Assembly (NCBI RefSeq): GCF_029891575.1
Contig: NZ_JARZHF010000006.1
Location: forward strand, 62,001-126,000
Source: Salipaludibacillus daqingensis
GTDB lineage: Bacteria; Bacillota; Bacilli; Bacillales; Salisediminibacteriaceae
Length of the DNA stretch: 64,000 bases
Reading direction: 5' to 3'
Made by a program: the position numbers and the translations under genes. Shown one piece after another: positions 1 through 8,367 of this stretch. A model generated the notes under the pieces. The model saw only the letters and a program-made list of their open reading frames with translations, was not told where the DNA came from and ran no database searches. Within the stretch, counting starts at the first letter, position 1; each line of letters starts with the position of its first letter.

Positions 1-116
1 AACGAGCAGAGCGCCGCCTAGAGGAAGCAAAAAGAGACAACATCGACTTCAAACGCGCGGAAATGGCCCTCAAACGAGCCGTCAACCGTCTAGAAGTCTC
101 AGAGAACAAAATGTAA
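1..116 (+). CDS. atpC: F1Fo ATP synthase epsilon subunit, 3' end only
   Basis: The reading frame starting at base 3 is open from the window edge to a TAA at 114–116. It encodes about 37 residues ending in a charged two-helix segment ([10 protein letters not shown] ... [15 protein letters not shown]). This is the C-terminal helical hairpin of bacterial ATP synthase epsilon, the rotor subunit that couples F1 to the c-ring and can inhibit ATP hydrolysis. The nuo operon and ywzB/murA further downstream fit the usual Bacillaceae order after the atp operon. Only the tail is visible, so the call rests on this motif plus context. Confidence 0.85.
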   Translation, partial: RAERRLEEAKRDNIDFKRAEMALKRAVNRLEVSENKM

Positions 117-131
117 TTCAGTTCTATCCGA

Positions 132-170
132 GCGCCGTTCACCCTCATACGAGGCTGGACGGCGTTTTTG
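132..170 (+). terminator. Rho-independent terminator of the atp operon
   Basis: A GCGCCGT arm pairs with ACGGCG(T) across a roughly 20-base loop and is followed by TTTTTG. It lies 16 bases after the atpC stop codon, so it probably ends the atp operon. Confidence 0.75.
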
Positions 171-279
171 TGTTTCATCTAAAGGCAAATCAATCATTAC
201 CTCATATGTACGGGAAATAATATCGTTAAAGGCTGTGAGAGGCTAACTTAGGCACGCATTTGCTTTTAGTTTGTCTGGA

Positions 280-1026
280 CGACTCTCTTGTGACGGTTAC
301 GAGCTAATTTTGATGAAAGACGGTCACAAGAGGAGGGCGCTTGTGTCCGTAGCGAGCTATTTTTGGTAAAAGACGGTCACAAGAGAGAGCGTCTTGTGCC
401 CGATGCGAGTTGATTTTGGTGAAAGACGGTCACAAGAGGAGTCTGCTTGTGACCGATGCGAGTTGATTTTAATGAAAGACGGTCACAAGAGGAGTCTGCT
501 TGTGCCCGTTGCGAGCCGATTTTAATGAAAGACGGTCACAAGAGGAGTCTGCTTGTGCCCGTTGCGAGCCGATTTTAATGAAAGACGGTCACAAGAGAGA
601 GCGCCTTGTGCCTGTAGTGAGCCGATTTTAATGAAAGACGGTCACAAGAGAGAGCGTCTTGTGCCCGTTGCGAGTTGATTTTGGTGAAAGACGGTCACAA
701 GAGGAGTCTGCTTGTGCCCGTTGCGAGCCGATTTTAATGAAAGACGGTCACAAGAGGGAGCGCCTTGTGCCTGTAGCGAGCGGATTTTGATGAAAGACGG
801 TCACAAGAGAGAGCGCCTTGTGCCTGTAGCGAGAAGATTTTGATGAAAGACGGTCACAAGAGGAGTCTGCTTGTGCCCGATGCGAGTTGATTTTGATGAA
901 AGACGGTCACAAGAGGGAGCGTTTTGTGACAGTTGCGAGCTATTTTTGGTAAAAGACGGTCACAAGAGAGAGCGTCTTATGACCGATGCGAGTTGATTTT
1001 GGTAAAAGACGGTCACAAGAAAGATG
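280..1026. repeat. Array 1 of 53-bp palindromic tandem repeats (14 units)
   Basis: The core CGGTCACAAG recurs at 321, 374, 427, 480, 533, 586, 639, 692, 745, 798, 851, 904, 957 and 1010, exactly 53 bp apart each time. In complete units the core is followed 8–9 bases later by CTTGTGACCG or CTTGTGCCCG, making an imperfect palindrome, then by GCGAG and an AT-rich spacer ending in GAAAGA. There are no unique spacers and no coding frame. The units differ by point changes only. The function is unknown. The array begins soon after the atpC terminator. Confidence 0.9.
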
Positions 1027-1139
1027 CATTATGCATGTTAAGTCGTAGTTAGTTCTTTACCAAAAATAGGTATTTAATTTTGGTTTTAAAATAATGAAGG
1101 ACGAATCCCTTTTGAATTTCCTTTCTCAATAAATATAAT

Positions 1140-2066
1140 TCATAGTGTACCTTCATAGACAAAAAATGTTCCAGCACCATAACCAACTCTATTACAATTT
1201 TTAATTAAAAGTTGCCTGATCGTTTTCCTTCCAGCAACATGGCCAATCCAATCATAAATGTCTTTAGATTTTATTTTTTTATCAGGGAAAAGAAGTTGAA
1301 ACTCATTAATGCTCCTAATAATTCCAATACTTTTTGGTTCAATAAAACCACATGAGTCACAGGTGAACTTATGCTGTTGTGCAGACATAAAAGATTGGCA
1401 CTGGGGACATACAACACCTTTATCAAGGTGATCAAATTCATATTTTGGCAACCGTGAATATGGTGATTTTTCTATGTGAGAAGCTAGTAATTTGTTTGCT
1501 AAATCGTAATACTGCTGAGTTAAATTAGAAGTGGAAGTATTGTTAAGTTTGTACATAAAGTGATTTATCTGGTTAGGTAATATCAAAGGGAGATTTAACG
1601 GTGTTTGAAACAACGTAAATTCTTGATTTGTAAAAATCACGAAGGGTTTTAATTGAAAATGAGGGGAACGATATTGCCGAAGTAATTGTTTAAAAAGTGT
1701 TTCAGCTCTCTGGACTTGAAGAATTGGATTTTGAATATCTTTATTTGAGATTGTAAACCATTTTCCATTTTGATCAATATAAAAATCACCTCTATAGTTC
1801 TTAACTTCAAAAATGATGATTCCTTTTGAATAAATTAGCAGTGAATCTATTTGAAATTCACTCTGATTTACCTTTAAAAGCAGGTCATTTAAAATGATTG
1901 AATCGAAAGTTATGTTCTTAAGCCAGGAGTCAAATATGACTTCCCCTTCGTATCCTTTCTCCATATTTTCGTACTGGAGTGTATGCTCTTCTGAAAAAAG
2001 CATACGAGGTTTTAACATCCGGAGGAGTAATAATTCCTTCGGTAGTTTTCGTGGTTTCATAATCAT
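1140..2066 (-). CDS. NERD-domain protein with C-terminal zinc ribbon
   Basis: The protein has about 308 residues. Residues ~40–150 carry the nuclease-related NERD pattern: KGYEGE, then QIDSLLIYSKGIIIFEVKN with the Asp and the Glu-x-Lys expected of the restriction-endonuclease-like fold. Near residue 220 a CPQC/CDSC pair separated by ~14 residues forms a zinc ribbon. NERD proteins are widespread in Bacillus and presumed DNA-processing, but a precise role is not known. I chose the ATG at 2066 because AGGATGA lies 5 bases upstream; in-frame ATGs at 2075 and 2060 are alternatives. The gene runs against its neighbours and sits between two 53-bp repeat arrays, as if inserted between atpC and nuoA. 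Confidence 0.75.
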   Translation of the reverse strand: MIMKPRKLPKELLLLRMLKPRMLFSEEHTLQYENMEKGYEGEVIFDSWLKNITFDSIILNDLLLKVNQSEFQIDSLLIYSKGIIIFEVKNYRGDFYIDQNGKWFTISNKDIQNPILQVQRAETLFKQLLRQYRSPHFQLKPFVIFTNQEFTLFQTPLNLPLILPNQINHFMYKLNNTSTSNLTQQYYDLANKLLASHIEKSPYSRLPKYEFDHLDKGVVCPQCQSFMSAQQHKFTCDSCGFIEPKSIGIIRSINEFQLLFPDKKIKSKDIYDWIGHVAGRKTIRQLLIKNCNRVGYGAGTFFVYEGTL

Positions 2067-2302
2067 AAGCATCATCCTGTTCTAAATTATTGAACGTTTT
2101 TAAATCTGATAGTTTATGACAGACGGATAGGTATGTGAGGGAGTTTCTCTTCAATAAATGAAATCATTAAATATACAGATTTAGATCGTACGTTCCCTTA
2201 TATATTATGATAAGTAGAAATATTTAACAAGTAAAATTTGATAATTGATAGAAATAATAAAAACAGGAATGAATTTGATAGATAAAGTTAAATGGGCAAA
2301 GA

Positions 2303-2577
2303 CGGTCACAAAAGAGGACGTCTTGAGACCGTTGCGAGCTAATTTTGATGAAAGACGGTCACAAAAGAGGACGTCTTGAGACCGACATGAGTTGATTTTG
2401 ATGAAAGACGGTCACAAGAGCAGCCTGCTTGAGACCGACATGAGCTAATTTTGATGAAAGACGGTCACAAGAGCAGCCTGCTTGTGCCCGACATGAGCTA
2501 ATTTTGATGAAAGACGGTCACAAGAGCAGCCTGCTTGTGCCCGACATGAGCCGATTTTAATGAAAGACGGTCACAAG
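2303..2577. repeat. Array 2 of the same 53-bp palindromic repeat (6 units)
   Basis: The core CGGTCACAA occurs at 2303, 2356, 2409, 2462, 2515 and 2568, again exactly 53 bp apart. Several units end in GACATGAG instead of the TTGCGAG usual in array 1, so this array has diversified locally. Together with array 1 it brackets the NERD gene. Confidence 0.9.
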
Positions 2578-3122
2578 TCCCCCCGCCACTGTCTCCGCAC
2601 ACCAAAATTCACCATTGAGAATGAACACGCAAAAAAATAAATTTTCAGCTCAAATAAGATTCATGAAACGGACACATTTTCAAAACTAAACAGACTAAAA
2701 TATATCAAAAGGAACTGTTATATTAATAGATATACTACTGTTATAGTACTTGAATATACTTTCACAAATCAGTTATAATAAACGTACCCACTAACAAATA
2801 CAGGTTTTATAATGAAAAATGTAAAAATACATTCAAATCTGTAGCAACGAAATAAATGGTAATAAATCCCACCTACTATAAACAGCAAATGAGAAAGATC
2901 AAAACACCCATTAAATAAGTTTAGAAATAATAATTATCATATAATAATTATTATTGCCAAAACAACAGCTCAAACAACACCTACCAACACCTATCAAGAC
3001 AGTCTAAATCCTTATACACCAACATTTTACAGGACATCCATATTCCCAAATCTCACATAAACAAACGCTTAAACGATATTAACACTATATATACAGTATT
3101 TATCTGAGAATTCCGAATCATA
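2578..3122. other. AT-rich, G-poor intergenic region upstream of nuoA
   Basis: No convincing gene is present in about 545 bases. The + strand is strikingly poor in G, especially at 2950–3090. At 2925–2939 and 2942–2956 lie two Fur/PerR-like 7-1-7 sequences in a run of AATAATAATTAT ... ATAATTATTATT. The nuo promoter follows directly. Confidence 0.5.
2925..2956. promoter_or_regulatory. Possible tandem Fur-family operator
   Basis: By eye, 2925–2939 matches the Bacillus Fur box TGATAATnATTATCA at 12 of 14 positions, and 2942–2956 at 11 of 14. The pair forms a 12-bp inverted repeat around CATATA. Complex I is iron-rich, so iron control of nuo would make sense. The site is nearly pure A/T and lies about 170 bp from the predicted nuo promoter, so chance is a serious alternative. 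Confidence 0.25.
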
Positions 3123-3152
3123 TAGACATCATTTTCATTGCTTTGTTATAAT
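3123..3152 (+). promoter_or_regulatory. SigA-type promoter for the nuo operon
   Basis: TAGACA (3123–3128) is separated by 18 bases from a consensus TATAAT (3147–3152), 54 bases before the nuoA ATG. It is the last good promoter before the operon. Confidence 0.6.
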
Positions 3153-3205
3153 TCTAGTGTGAGTTGGTGTAAAAATGAAAATACTTTACGGAGGGGAGTG
3201 AACGT

Positions 3206-3577
3206 ATGGGGTTAAGTGTTTATTATGACAATTATATACTTGTCTTGATTTTTATGTTACTAGGGGTTGCCTTACCAATCGTGTCGATAACATTTGGACG
3301 ATTCGTAAGACCGAAGAACCCGTATGCTGATAAAATCACGACATACGAAAGCGGAATTCAGCCTGAAGGAGACGCTCAGGTTCGATATCATGTAGCCTAC
3401 TATATAGTAGCGTTAGAATTCATAATCTTTGATATTGAAACCGTTTTCTTAATTCCTTGGGCTGTAACGCTTGATCAGTTAGGTTGGGTTGGATTAAACA
3501 TGGGTCTCGTATTCATCTTTATCCTAGCTTTAGGTCTCGTTTATTCTTGGAAAAAGAAGGTGCTAGAATGGAACTAA
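3206..3577 (+). CDS. nuoA: NADH-quinone oxidoreductase subunit A
   Basis: The 123-residue protein has three hydrophobic helices and the NuoA loop motif [17 protein letters not shown] followed by [18 protein letters not shown], which lies at the quinone/antiporter junction of complex I. GGAGGGG lies 9 bases upstream of the ATG. First gene of an 11-gene operon whose product transfers electrons to quinone and pumps ions. Its 3' end overlaps nuoB by 10 bases. Confidence 0.95.
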   Translation: MGLSVYYDNYILVLIFMLLGVALPIVSITFGRFVRPKNPYADKITTYESGIQPEGDAQVRYHVAYYIVALEFIIFDIETVFLIPWAVTLDQLGWVGLNMGLVFIFILALGLVYSWKKKVLEWN

Positions 3578-4095
3578 AAGGGTTTAGTGAAACAGAACAG
3601 TATGATCCGAGAATCCTTGAGGATGTAAAGAAGAACGTCTTTTTTACAAAAGTCGATCAGTTAAAAGCCTGGTCACGCACACGCTCATTCTGGCCATTGA
3701 GTTTCGGCTTAGCGTGTTGTGCGATTGAAATGATGACAACAGGTGGATCGAGGTACGACTTTGATAGGTTTGGAGTTATTTTCCGAGCATCGCCTCGTCA
3801 TTCCGATGTCATGATCGTTGCAGGGACAGTAACAGGTAAGATGGCTCCTGTACTAAGAACGTTGTACGATCAAATGCCTGAGCCTAAATGGGTGATTGCG
3901 ATGGGTTCCTGTGCGACGTGTGGAGGACCATACAAGGAAGCATACAGCGTCCTGAACGGTGTCGATAAAATTGTTCCGGTCGATGTCTATGTGTCCGGTT
4001 GCCCACCAACTCCACCGGCTTTATTAGACGGCGTAGACAAACTACGTGAAAAGATTCGCTTAGAAGCAAAAGGAGAGAGGGTGCCAAAAGGATGA
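3568..4095 (+). CDS. nuoB: NADH-quinone oxidoreductase subunit B (cluster N2)
   Basis: The 175-residue protein carries the N2 [4Fe-4S] ligands: [15 protein letters not shown] and SGCPPTPP. N2 is the last iron-sulfur cluster before quinone. The frame is open from 3484, but the ATG at 3568 ([11 protein letters not shown]) has an AGAAGG Shine-Dalgarno and gives the family's normal length with a short nuoA overlap. The stop overlaps the nuoC ATG (ATGA). Confidence 0.95.
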   Translation: MELKGFSETEQYDPRILEDVKKNVFFTKVDQLKAWSRTRSFWPLSFGLACCAIEMMTTGGSRYDFDRFGVIFRASPRHSDVMIVAGTVTGKMAPVLRTLYDQMPEPKWVIAMGSCATCGGPYKEAYSVLNGVDKIVPVDVYVSGCPPTPPALLDGVDKLREKIRLEAKGERVPKG

Positions 4096-4571
4096 GCCAA
4101 GAGCTTCTCGACCTGATTGTTGAAAAATTTAACACACTCCACGGAGAAGAATCAATAGTAGAATCCAAATTAAACTTCGGGAAGCCGATGGTCATTCTCG
4201 GTACTGAAAAGTGGGATTTAGCTACTGCAAAACTTCTTCACGATGATGAACAACTCCAGTTTGATTTTCTAACTTGCGTCACTGGCGTAGATTACGAAGA
4301 ACATATGGAGGTCATTTACAATTTTTACTCAACAACGTTAGATCAGTATTTATATGTGAAAGTGAACACATCCAGAGAAGAACCAACTGTAATGTCAGCA
4401 GAACCTATCTGGAAATCAGCAGACTACATGGAACGCGAAACATTTGACCTTCTAGGGATAGACTTCCCAGGTCACTGGCGTTTGAAACGTATTTTGCTCG
4501 AAGACGACTGGGAAGGATATCCGCTCAGAAAAGATTATATTACAGATAAAAAAGCTCTGGGCTTGGATTAG
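4092..4571 (+). CDS. nuoC: NADH-quinone oxidoreductase subunit C (30 kDa)
   Basis: The 159-residue soluble arm subunit contains the 30-kDa signature near residues 115–135 ([15 protein letters not shown]) and ends with the family's GYPLRKDY. It packs against NuoD near the quinone chamber. Translation is coupled to nuoB by a 4-base ATGA overlap. Confidence 0.95.
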   Translation: MSQELLDLIVEKFNTLHGEESIVESKLNFGKPMVILGTEKWDLATAKLLHDDEQLQFDFLTCVTGVDYEEHMEVIYNFYSTTLDQYLYVKVNTSREEPTVMSAEPIWKSADYMERETFDLLGIDFPGHWRLKRILLEDDWEGYPLRKDYITDKKALGLD

Positions 4572-4585
4572 GGGGTGCAAAGTAA

Positions 4586-5698
4586 ATGTCGGAGTTAAAA
4601 ACAGAAACGATGACGCTCAATATGGGTCCTCAGCACCCAAGTACACACGGAGTATTCCGTTTGCAGCTAAAAGTTGATGGGGAGACAATCAAAGAAGCGA
4701 TTCCAGTTATGGGATATTTGCACCGTGGATCGGAAAAATTAGCAGAGAGATTTTTATATTCACAGTTTATCCCGTATACAGACCGTCTCGATTATTTGAA
4801 CGCTATGACCAATAACTATGTGTATTGTTCAGCTATTGAAGAACTACTTGAGTGGGAAGTTCCAGAACGTGCAGAATATTTACGTGTGATTACGATGGAA
4901 TTAAACCGAATCGCCAGTCACCTTGTATGGTGGGGAACATATTTATTAGATATTGGCGCAATGAGTCCATTCTTATATGCATTCCGTGACCGCGAAACGA
5001 TCCTCGATCGTCTCAACGAAATAAGCGGAGCGAGAATGACGTTTAACTACCATCGTATTGGTGGAGTGAAATGGGATGCACCTGAGGGATGGATCGAAAA
5101 AGTACAAGAAACAGTAAAAGAGTTGCACACGAACATTCAAGAGTTCGATGTACTCGTTACTGGAAATGAAATATTTCAAGCCCGAACCATTGGAGTCGGA
5201 ATATTGTCAAAAGAGAAAGTGATCAATTGGGGCTTATCCGGTCCAATTGCACGAGGAAGTGGCGTTGCGATCGACGTTCGTAAAACAGAACCATATTCGA
5301 TTTATGACCGATTTGATTTCGATATCCCTACTCGTGAAGAAGGGGATGTTTTTGCAAGATACAAAGTTCGCATTGCTGAAATGTTCGAATCATTAAAGAT
5401 TATCGAGCAAGCTTGTGAGCAAATTCCAGAAGGCGACATCATTACGAAAAAAGGGAAACGATTAATGATGATCAAACCGCCGGCTGGGGAAGTTTATCGA
5501 AGAGCGGAAGCTTCTAAAGGTGAAATTGGCGTTTACGCTATCAGTAATGGAAAAAATAAGCCTTACCGAATTAAACTTCGTCGTCCATCTTTCGTAAACG
5601 TATCGATTCTTCAAGATCTACTCGTCGGAGAATCTATTCAAAATCTCGTTGCGATCTTTGGAAGCCTAGACGTCGTTCTCGGGGAGGTCGATGCATAG
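4586..5698 (+). CDS. nuoD: NADH-quinone oxidoreductase subunit D (49 kDa)
   Basis: The 370-residue protein shows the 49-kDa start MTLNMGPQHPSTHGVFR, whose HPSTHG loop lines the quinone site, and YLHRGSEKLAE. It lacks the nickel-binding cysteines of related hydrogenases, as expected for NuoD. GGGGGTGC lies upstream of the ATG. The TAG shares its G with the GTG start of nuoH. Confidence 0.95.
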   Translation: MSELKTETMTLNMGPQHPSTHGVFRLQLKVDGETIKEAIPVMGYLHRGSEKLAERFLYSQFIPYTDRLDYLNAMTNNYVYCSAIEELLEWEVPERAEYLRVITMELNRIASHLVWWGTYLLDIGAMSPFLYAFRDRETILDRLNEISGARMTFNYHRIGGVKWDAPEGWIEKVQETVKELHTNIQEFDVLVTGNEIFQARTIGVGILSKEKVINWGLSGPIARGSGVAIDVRKTEPYSIYDRFDFDIPTREEGDVFARYKVRIAEMFESLKIIEQACEQIPEGDIITKKGKRLMMIKPPAGEVYRRAEASKGEIGVYAISNGKNKPYRIKLRRPSFVNVSILQDLLVGESIQNLVAIFGSLDVVLGEVDA

Positions 5699-6657
5699 TG
5701 GATTATTTGATGATGTTTATATATGCCGTAACCGTGATGGGTGTGTTATTAGGCGGTGTAACGTTCGCTATCCTTGCAGAACGTAAAGTCATCGGTGCGA
5801 TTCAACTAAGAAACGGTCCGAACCGCCACGGTCCATGGGGACTTTTTCAAACGATCGCGGACGTATTAAAACTATTGTTAAAAGAAGACGTGATACCTGC
5901 AAAAGCAGACAAACCAATCTTTGTCCTTGCACCTGTATTGGCGTTTGCGCCAGCCTTTTCAGTCATGGCTGTGCTCGTCTACAGTAGTTCAATAGGTGGA
6001 GCAGATCTTAACATCGGCGTCCTTTATTTCTTAGGGGTGTCTTCGATTACAATGCTAGGTGTGTTAATGGGTGGTTGGAGTTCCAATAACAAATACTCGT
6101 TACTAGGTTCCATTCGTGGGGTTGCTCAAATGGTTAGTTACGAGCTACCACTCGTCTTATCGATTATTGGGATTATCATCATGGTAGGATCATTGAACTT
6201 AACAGATATCGTTAACTATCAAGCAAGCATGGGCGTTTGGTTTATCGTTCCGCAATTCCTTGGATTTGTTGTTTACATGATTTCCTCGATTGCCGAATTA
6301 AACCGTTCACCATTTGACTTACCAGAAGCTGAATCAGAATTAGTCGGTGGTTTCTTTACCGAATACTCAGGGTTCCGCTTCGCTATGTTTATGTTGGCAG
6401 AGTACACGTACGCGATTGCCATTGCAGGACTTGCAACAATATTATTTTTGGGCGGATGGTTAGGACCTGCGTTCTTACCAGGGATCGTTTGGTTCATGCT
6501 TAAAGTTGTTGGAGTTATGTTCATTTGGTTCTGGCTAACAGCGACATTGCCAAGAGCTCGTGTTGACCAGCTTATGAACTTCGGCTGGAAAGTGCTCATC
6601 CCGATAGCATTACTCAACATTGTGATTACGGCGATTATCAAAGTGTGGATGGGGTGA
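5698..6657 (+). CDS. nuoH: NADH-quinone oxidoreductase subunit H
   Basis: The 319-residue membrane protein has about eight helices and the NuoH motifs AERKVIGAIQLRNGPNRHGPWG and FDLPEAESELVGGFFTEY, which form the quinone channel with NuoB and NuoD. It starts with GTG, 1 base overlapping the nuoD stop, with GGGGAGG upstream inside nuoD. Confidence 0.95.
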   Translation: MDYLMMFIYAVTVMGVLLGGVTFAILAERKVIGAIQLRNGPNRHGPWGLFQTIADVLKLLLKEDVIPAKADKPIFVLAPVLAFAPAFSVMAVLVYSSSIGGADLNIGVLYFLGVSSITMLGVLMGGWSSNNKYSLLGSIRGVAQMVSYELPLVLSIIGIIIMVGSLNLTDIVNYQASMGVWFIVPQFLGFVVYMISSIAELNRSPFDLPEAESELVGGFFTEYSGFRFAMFMLAEYTYAIAIAGLATILFLGGWLGPAFLPGIVWFMLKVVGVMFIWFWLTATLPRARVDQLMNFGWKVLIPIALLNIVITAIIKVWMG

Positions 6658-6661
6658 TAAA

Positions 6662-7450
6662 ATGTTTCGATTATTAAAGGGGTTTGGCGTAACCTTAAAC
6701 TATTTTAGAAAAAAGAATATTACCATCCAATATCCTGAGGAAAAAGTGGTTATGCCTGAAAGATTCCGCGGTATACACCGGTTTTTTCCGGAAAAATGTA
6801 TTGTATGTAATTTATGTGTGCAGGCATGTCCAACGGACGTTATCACGTTGACAGGTAAAAAGAGCGAAGAAAACCCGAAGAAAAAAATAATTGATACGTA
6901 TAATATTGATTTCCAAGGGTGTATCCTTTGTGACTTCTGTACAGAAGTTTGTCCAACAGAAGCGATTGTCATGACCGCTCGTTACGACAACTTAAGTGAA
7001 TTCAACCGTTCTGCTCACTTCAAAGATATTCACTGGTTAACGGATAACCATGTGTATGGAAACTACACAGAGCCAGATCCAGAAGAAGAAGCGAAAAAAG
7101 CGGCGAAAGAAAAAGAAGCAGCGGAAAAGAAAAAGAAAGCTGCCGCAGAAAAGAAAGAAAAAGAAGCCGTGACGGCTGGAGCGAAAGCGGAAGACAAGAC
7201 AGCGGACGCAGAAAAGCCTAAATCGGAATCGGCAAAGCCAGACACAGCTAAAACGGCAGACACAGCTGAGCCAAAAGCTGACACTGCAAAAACAGCAGAT
7301 ACAGAAAAGCCAATTGCTGAAGCGAAAAAAGAAGATGTAGAAGAAAAGCCGTCAGATAAGACAGGGAAGTCGGAAGAAACAGAAAAGCAGTCAAAAGAAA
7401 ATCCTGAAAAAACCGACGATGCCACTAAGGGAAGAGGTGACGATAAGTGA
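6662..7450 (+). CDS. nuoI: NADH-quinone oxidoreductase subunit I with long charged tail
   Basis: Residues ~1–135 form a standard NuoI with two 4Fe-4S motifs, CIVCNLCVQACPTDV and CILCDFCTEVCPTEA (clusters N6a/N6b). Residues ~140–262 are a low-complexity Lys/Glu/Ala tail containing near-repeats of the type AKTADTAEPKADTAKTADT. The family is usually about 140–180 residues, so the tail nearly doubles it. The tail is in frame, follows the codon style of the operon and overlaps the nuoJ GTG. Its role is unknown; a flexible cytoplasmic docking segment is one possibility. Confidence 0.93.
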   Translation: MFRLLKGFGVTLNYFRKKNITIQYPEEKVVMPERFRGIHRFFPEKCIVCNLCVQACPTDVITLTGKKSEENPKKKIIDTYNIDFQGCILCDFCTEVCPTEAIVMTARYDNLSEFNRSAHFKDIHWLTDNHVYGNYTEPDPEEEAKKAAKEKEAAEKKKKAAAEKKEKEAVTAGAKAEDKTADAEKPKSESAKPDTAKTADTAEPKADTAKTADTEKPIAEAKKEDVEEKPSDKTGKSEETEKQSKENPEKTDDATKGRGDDK

Positions 7451-7947
7451 CCGCGCAAATGACTTTCTTTATTATCCTTGCACTAATCGCCATTGTGTCT
7501 TCTGTTCTAGTTATGGCCTTAAGAACCATCTCACACCGAGTGGTATCGATGGCTTTCAGCTTTTTTGCCATAGCTGGGTTGTACTTTCTATTAGGTGCAG
7601 AATTTATCGGGATTATTCAAATCATGGTTTACGTGGGAGCCATCACAATCTTGTTCGTTTTCGGTATGATGATGACCGAGCACAGAAACATTGGGTTCGG
7701 TCCTGATCCCCGAAAAATACAACAAGTAGTCAGTTTTCTAGGGGTTGCCACACTACTTGGAATCATGCTTTACGGCATCTTTTCAATGGATCTGCCAACT
7801 ACACCACAGCCGTACGTTGGTAGCGTGGAAGCGATCGGTCTTGAGCTATATGGACACTATTTCATCGCATTTCTTGGATCGGCTTTCCTTTTAACATCTG
7901 CCCTTATCGGAGCAGTTGTCATCGCACGAAAGGAGGCTGACGAATAA
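7447..7947 (+). CDS. nuoJ: NADH-quinone oxidoreductase subunit J
   Basis: The 166-residue protein has five predicted helices and the NuoJ signature [18 protein letters not shown], which contains the pi-bulge helix. It starts with GTG, overlapping nuoI by 4 bases. The end ([10 protein letters not shown]) leads into the nuoK Shine-Dalgarno AAAGGAGG. Confidence 0.93.
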   Translation: MTAQMTFFIILALIAIVSSVLVMALRTISHRVVSMAFSFFAIAGLYFLLGAEFIGIIQIMVYVGAITILFVFGMMMTEHRNIGFGPDPRKIQQVVSFLGVATLLGIMLYGIFSMDLPTTPQPYVGSVEAIGLELYGHYFIAFLGSAFLLTSALIGAVVIARKEADE

Positions 7948-7948
7948 T

Positions 7949-8257
7949 ATGGTGCCTATTACGCTATTTTTGGCCCTCGCAGCCATTTTATTTTGTATCG
8001 GATTATACGGGGTGTTAACGAGACGCCACTTAGTTATTGTTCTAGCTAGTATTGAAATTATGCTCAACTCAGTGAATATTAACCTTGTCGCCTTTTCAGC
8101 GATCGGACCGTTTGCGAATATTTCAGGGCAAGTGTTCAGCCTATTTATCATAACTGTTGCAGCAGCAGAAGCAGCAGTAGGGCTAGCCATTTTAATCGCC
8201 TTGTATCGCAACCGAAACTCCATCGATGTCATTAAACATGACCTGTTACGGTGGTAA
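7949..8257 (+). CDS. nuoK: NADH-quinone oxidoreductase subunit K
   Basis: The 102-residue, three-helix protein carries the conserved membrane glutamates in [14 protein letters not shown] and [11 protein letters not shown], part of the ion path shared with Mrp subunit C. The ATG at 7949 follows AAAGGAGG by 11 bases; a longer frame from 7916 lies inside nuoJ and lacks support. Confidence 0.93.
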   Translation: MVPITLFLALAAILFCIGLYGVLTRRHLVIVLASIEIMLNSVNINLVAFSAIGPFANISGQVFSLFIITVAAAEAAVGLAILIALYRNRNSIDVIKHDLLRW

Positions 8258-8295
8258 ATGGTAATTCATAGAACAGAAAATCAGACGTGCTTGAA

Positions 8296-8324
8296 AAGCA
8301 GAACAACCTGTTCTCGACTTTTTA
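8296..8324 (+). other. Hairpin in the nuoK–nuoL gap
   Basis: AGAACA-ACC-TGTTCT is a perfect 6-bp stem, followed within a few bases by CTTTTT. This 110-base gap is the only wide one in the operon. The hairpin may cause partial termination or mark an mRNA processing site, but it is short. Confidence 0.35.
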
Positions 8325-8367
8325 ACACCCTTTATAGTAAGAGACTAATCGAAGAAAAGGTGATGGT

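Noticed and set aside
280-1026. CRISPR array
   Set aside because: The whole 53-bp unit repeats with point differences; there are no unique spacers of constant length and no cas genes.
1930-2154. Reverse-strand 74-codon frame upstream of the NERD gene
   Set aside because: It overlaps the NERD start in another frame, with no ribosome site or recognisable features.
3484-3567. Longer nuoB with start at 3484
   Set aside because: It would overlap nuoA by 94 bases, and its first 28 residues do not resemble NuoB.
7063-7458. Reverse-strand Ser/Phe/Ala-rich frame opposite the nuoI tail
   Set aside because: It is the antisense of the Lys/Glu/Ala repeats and is not a gene.
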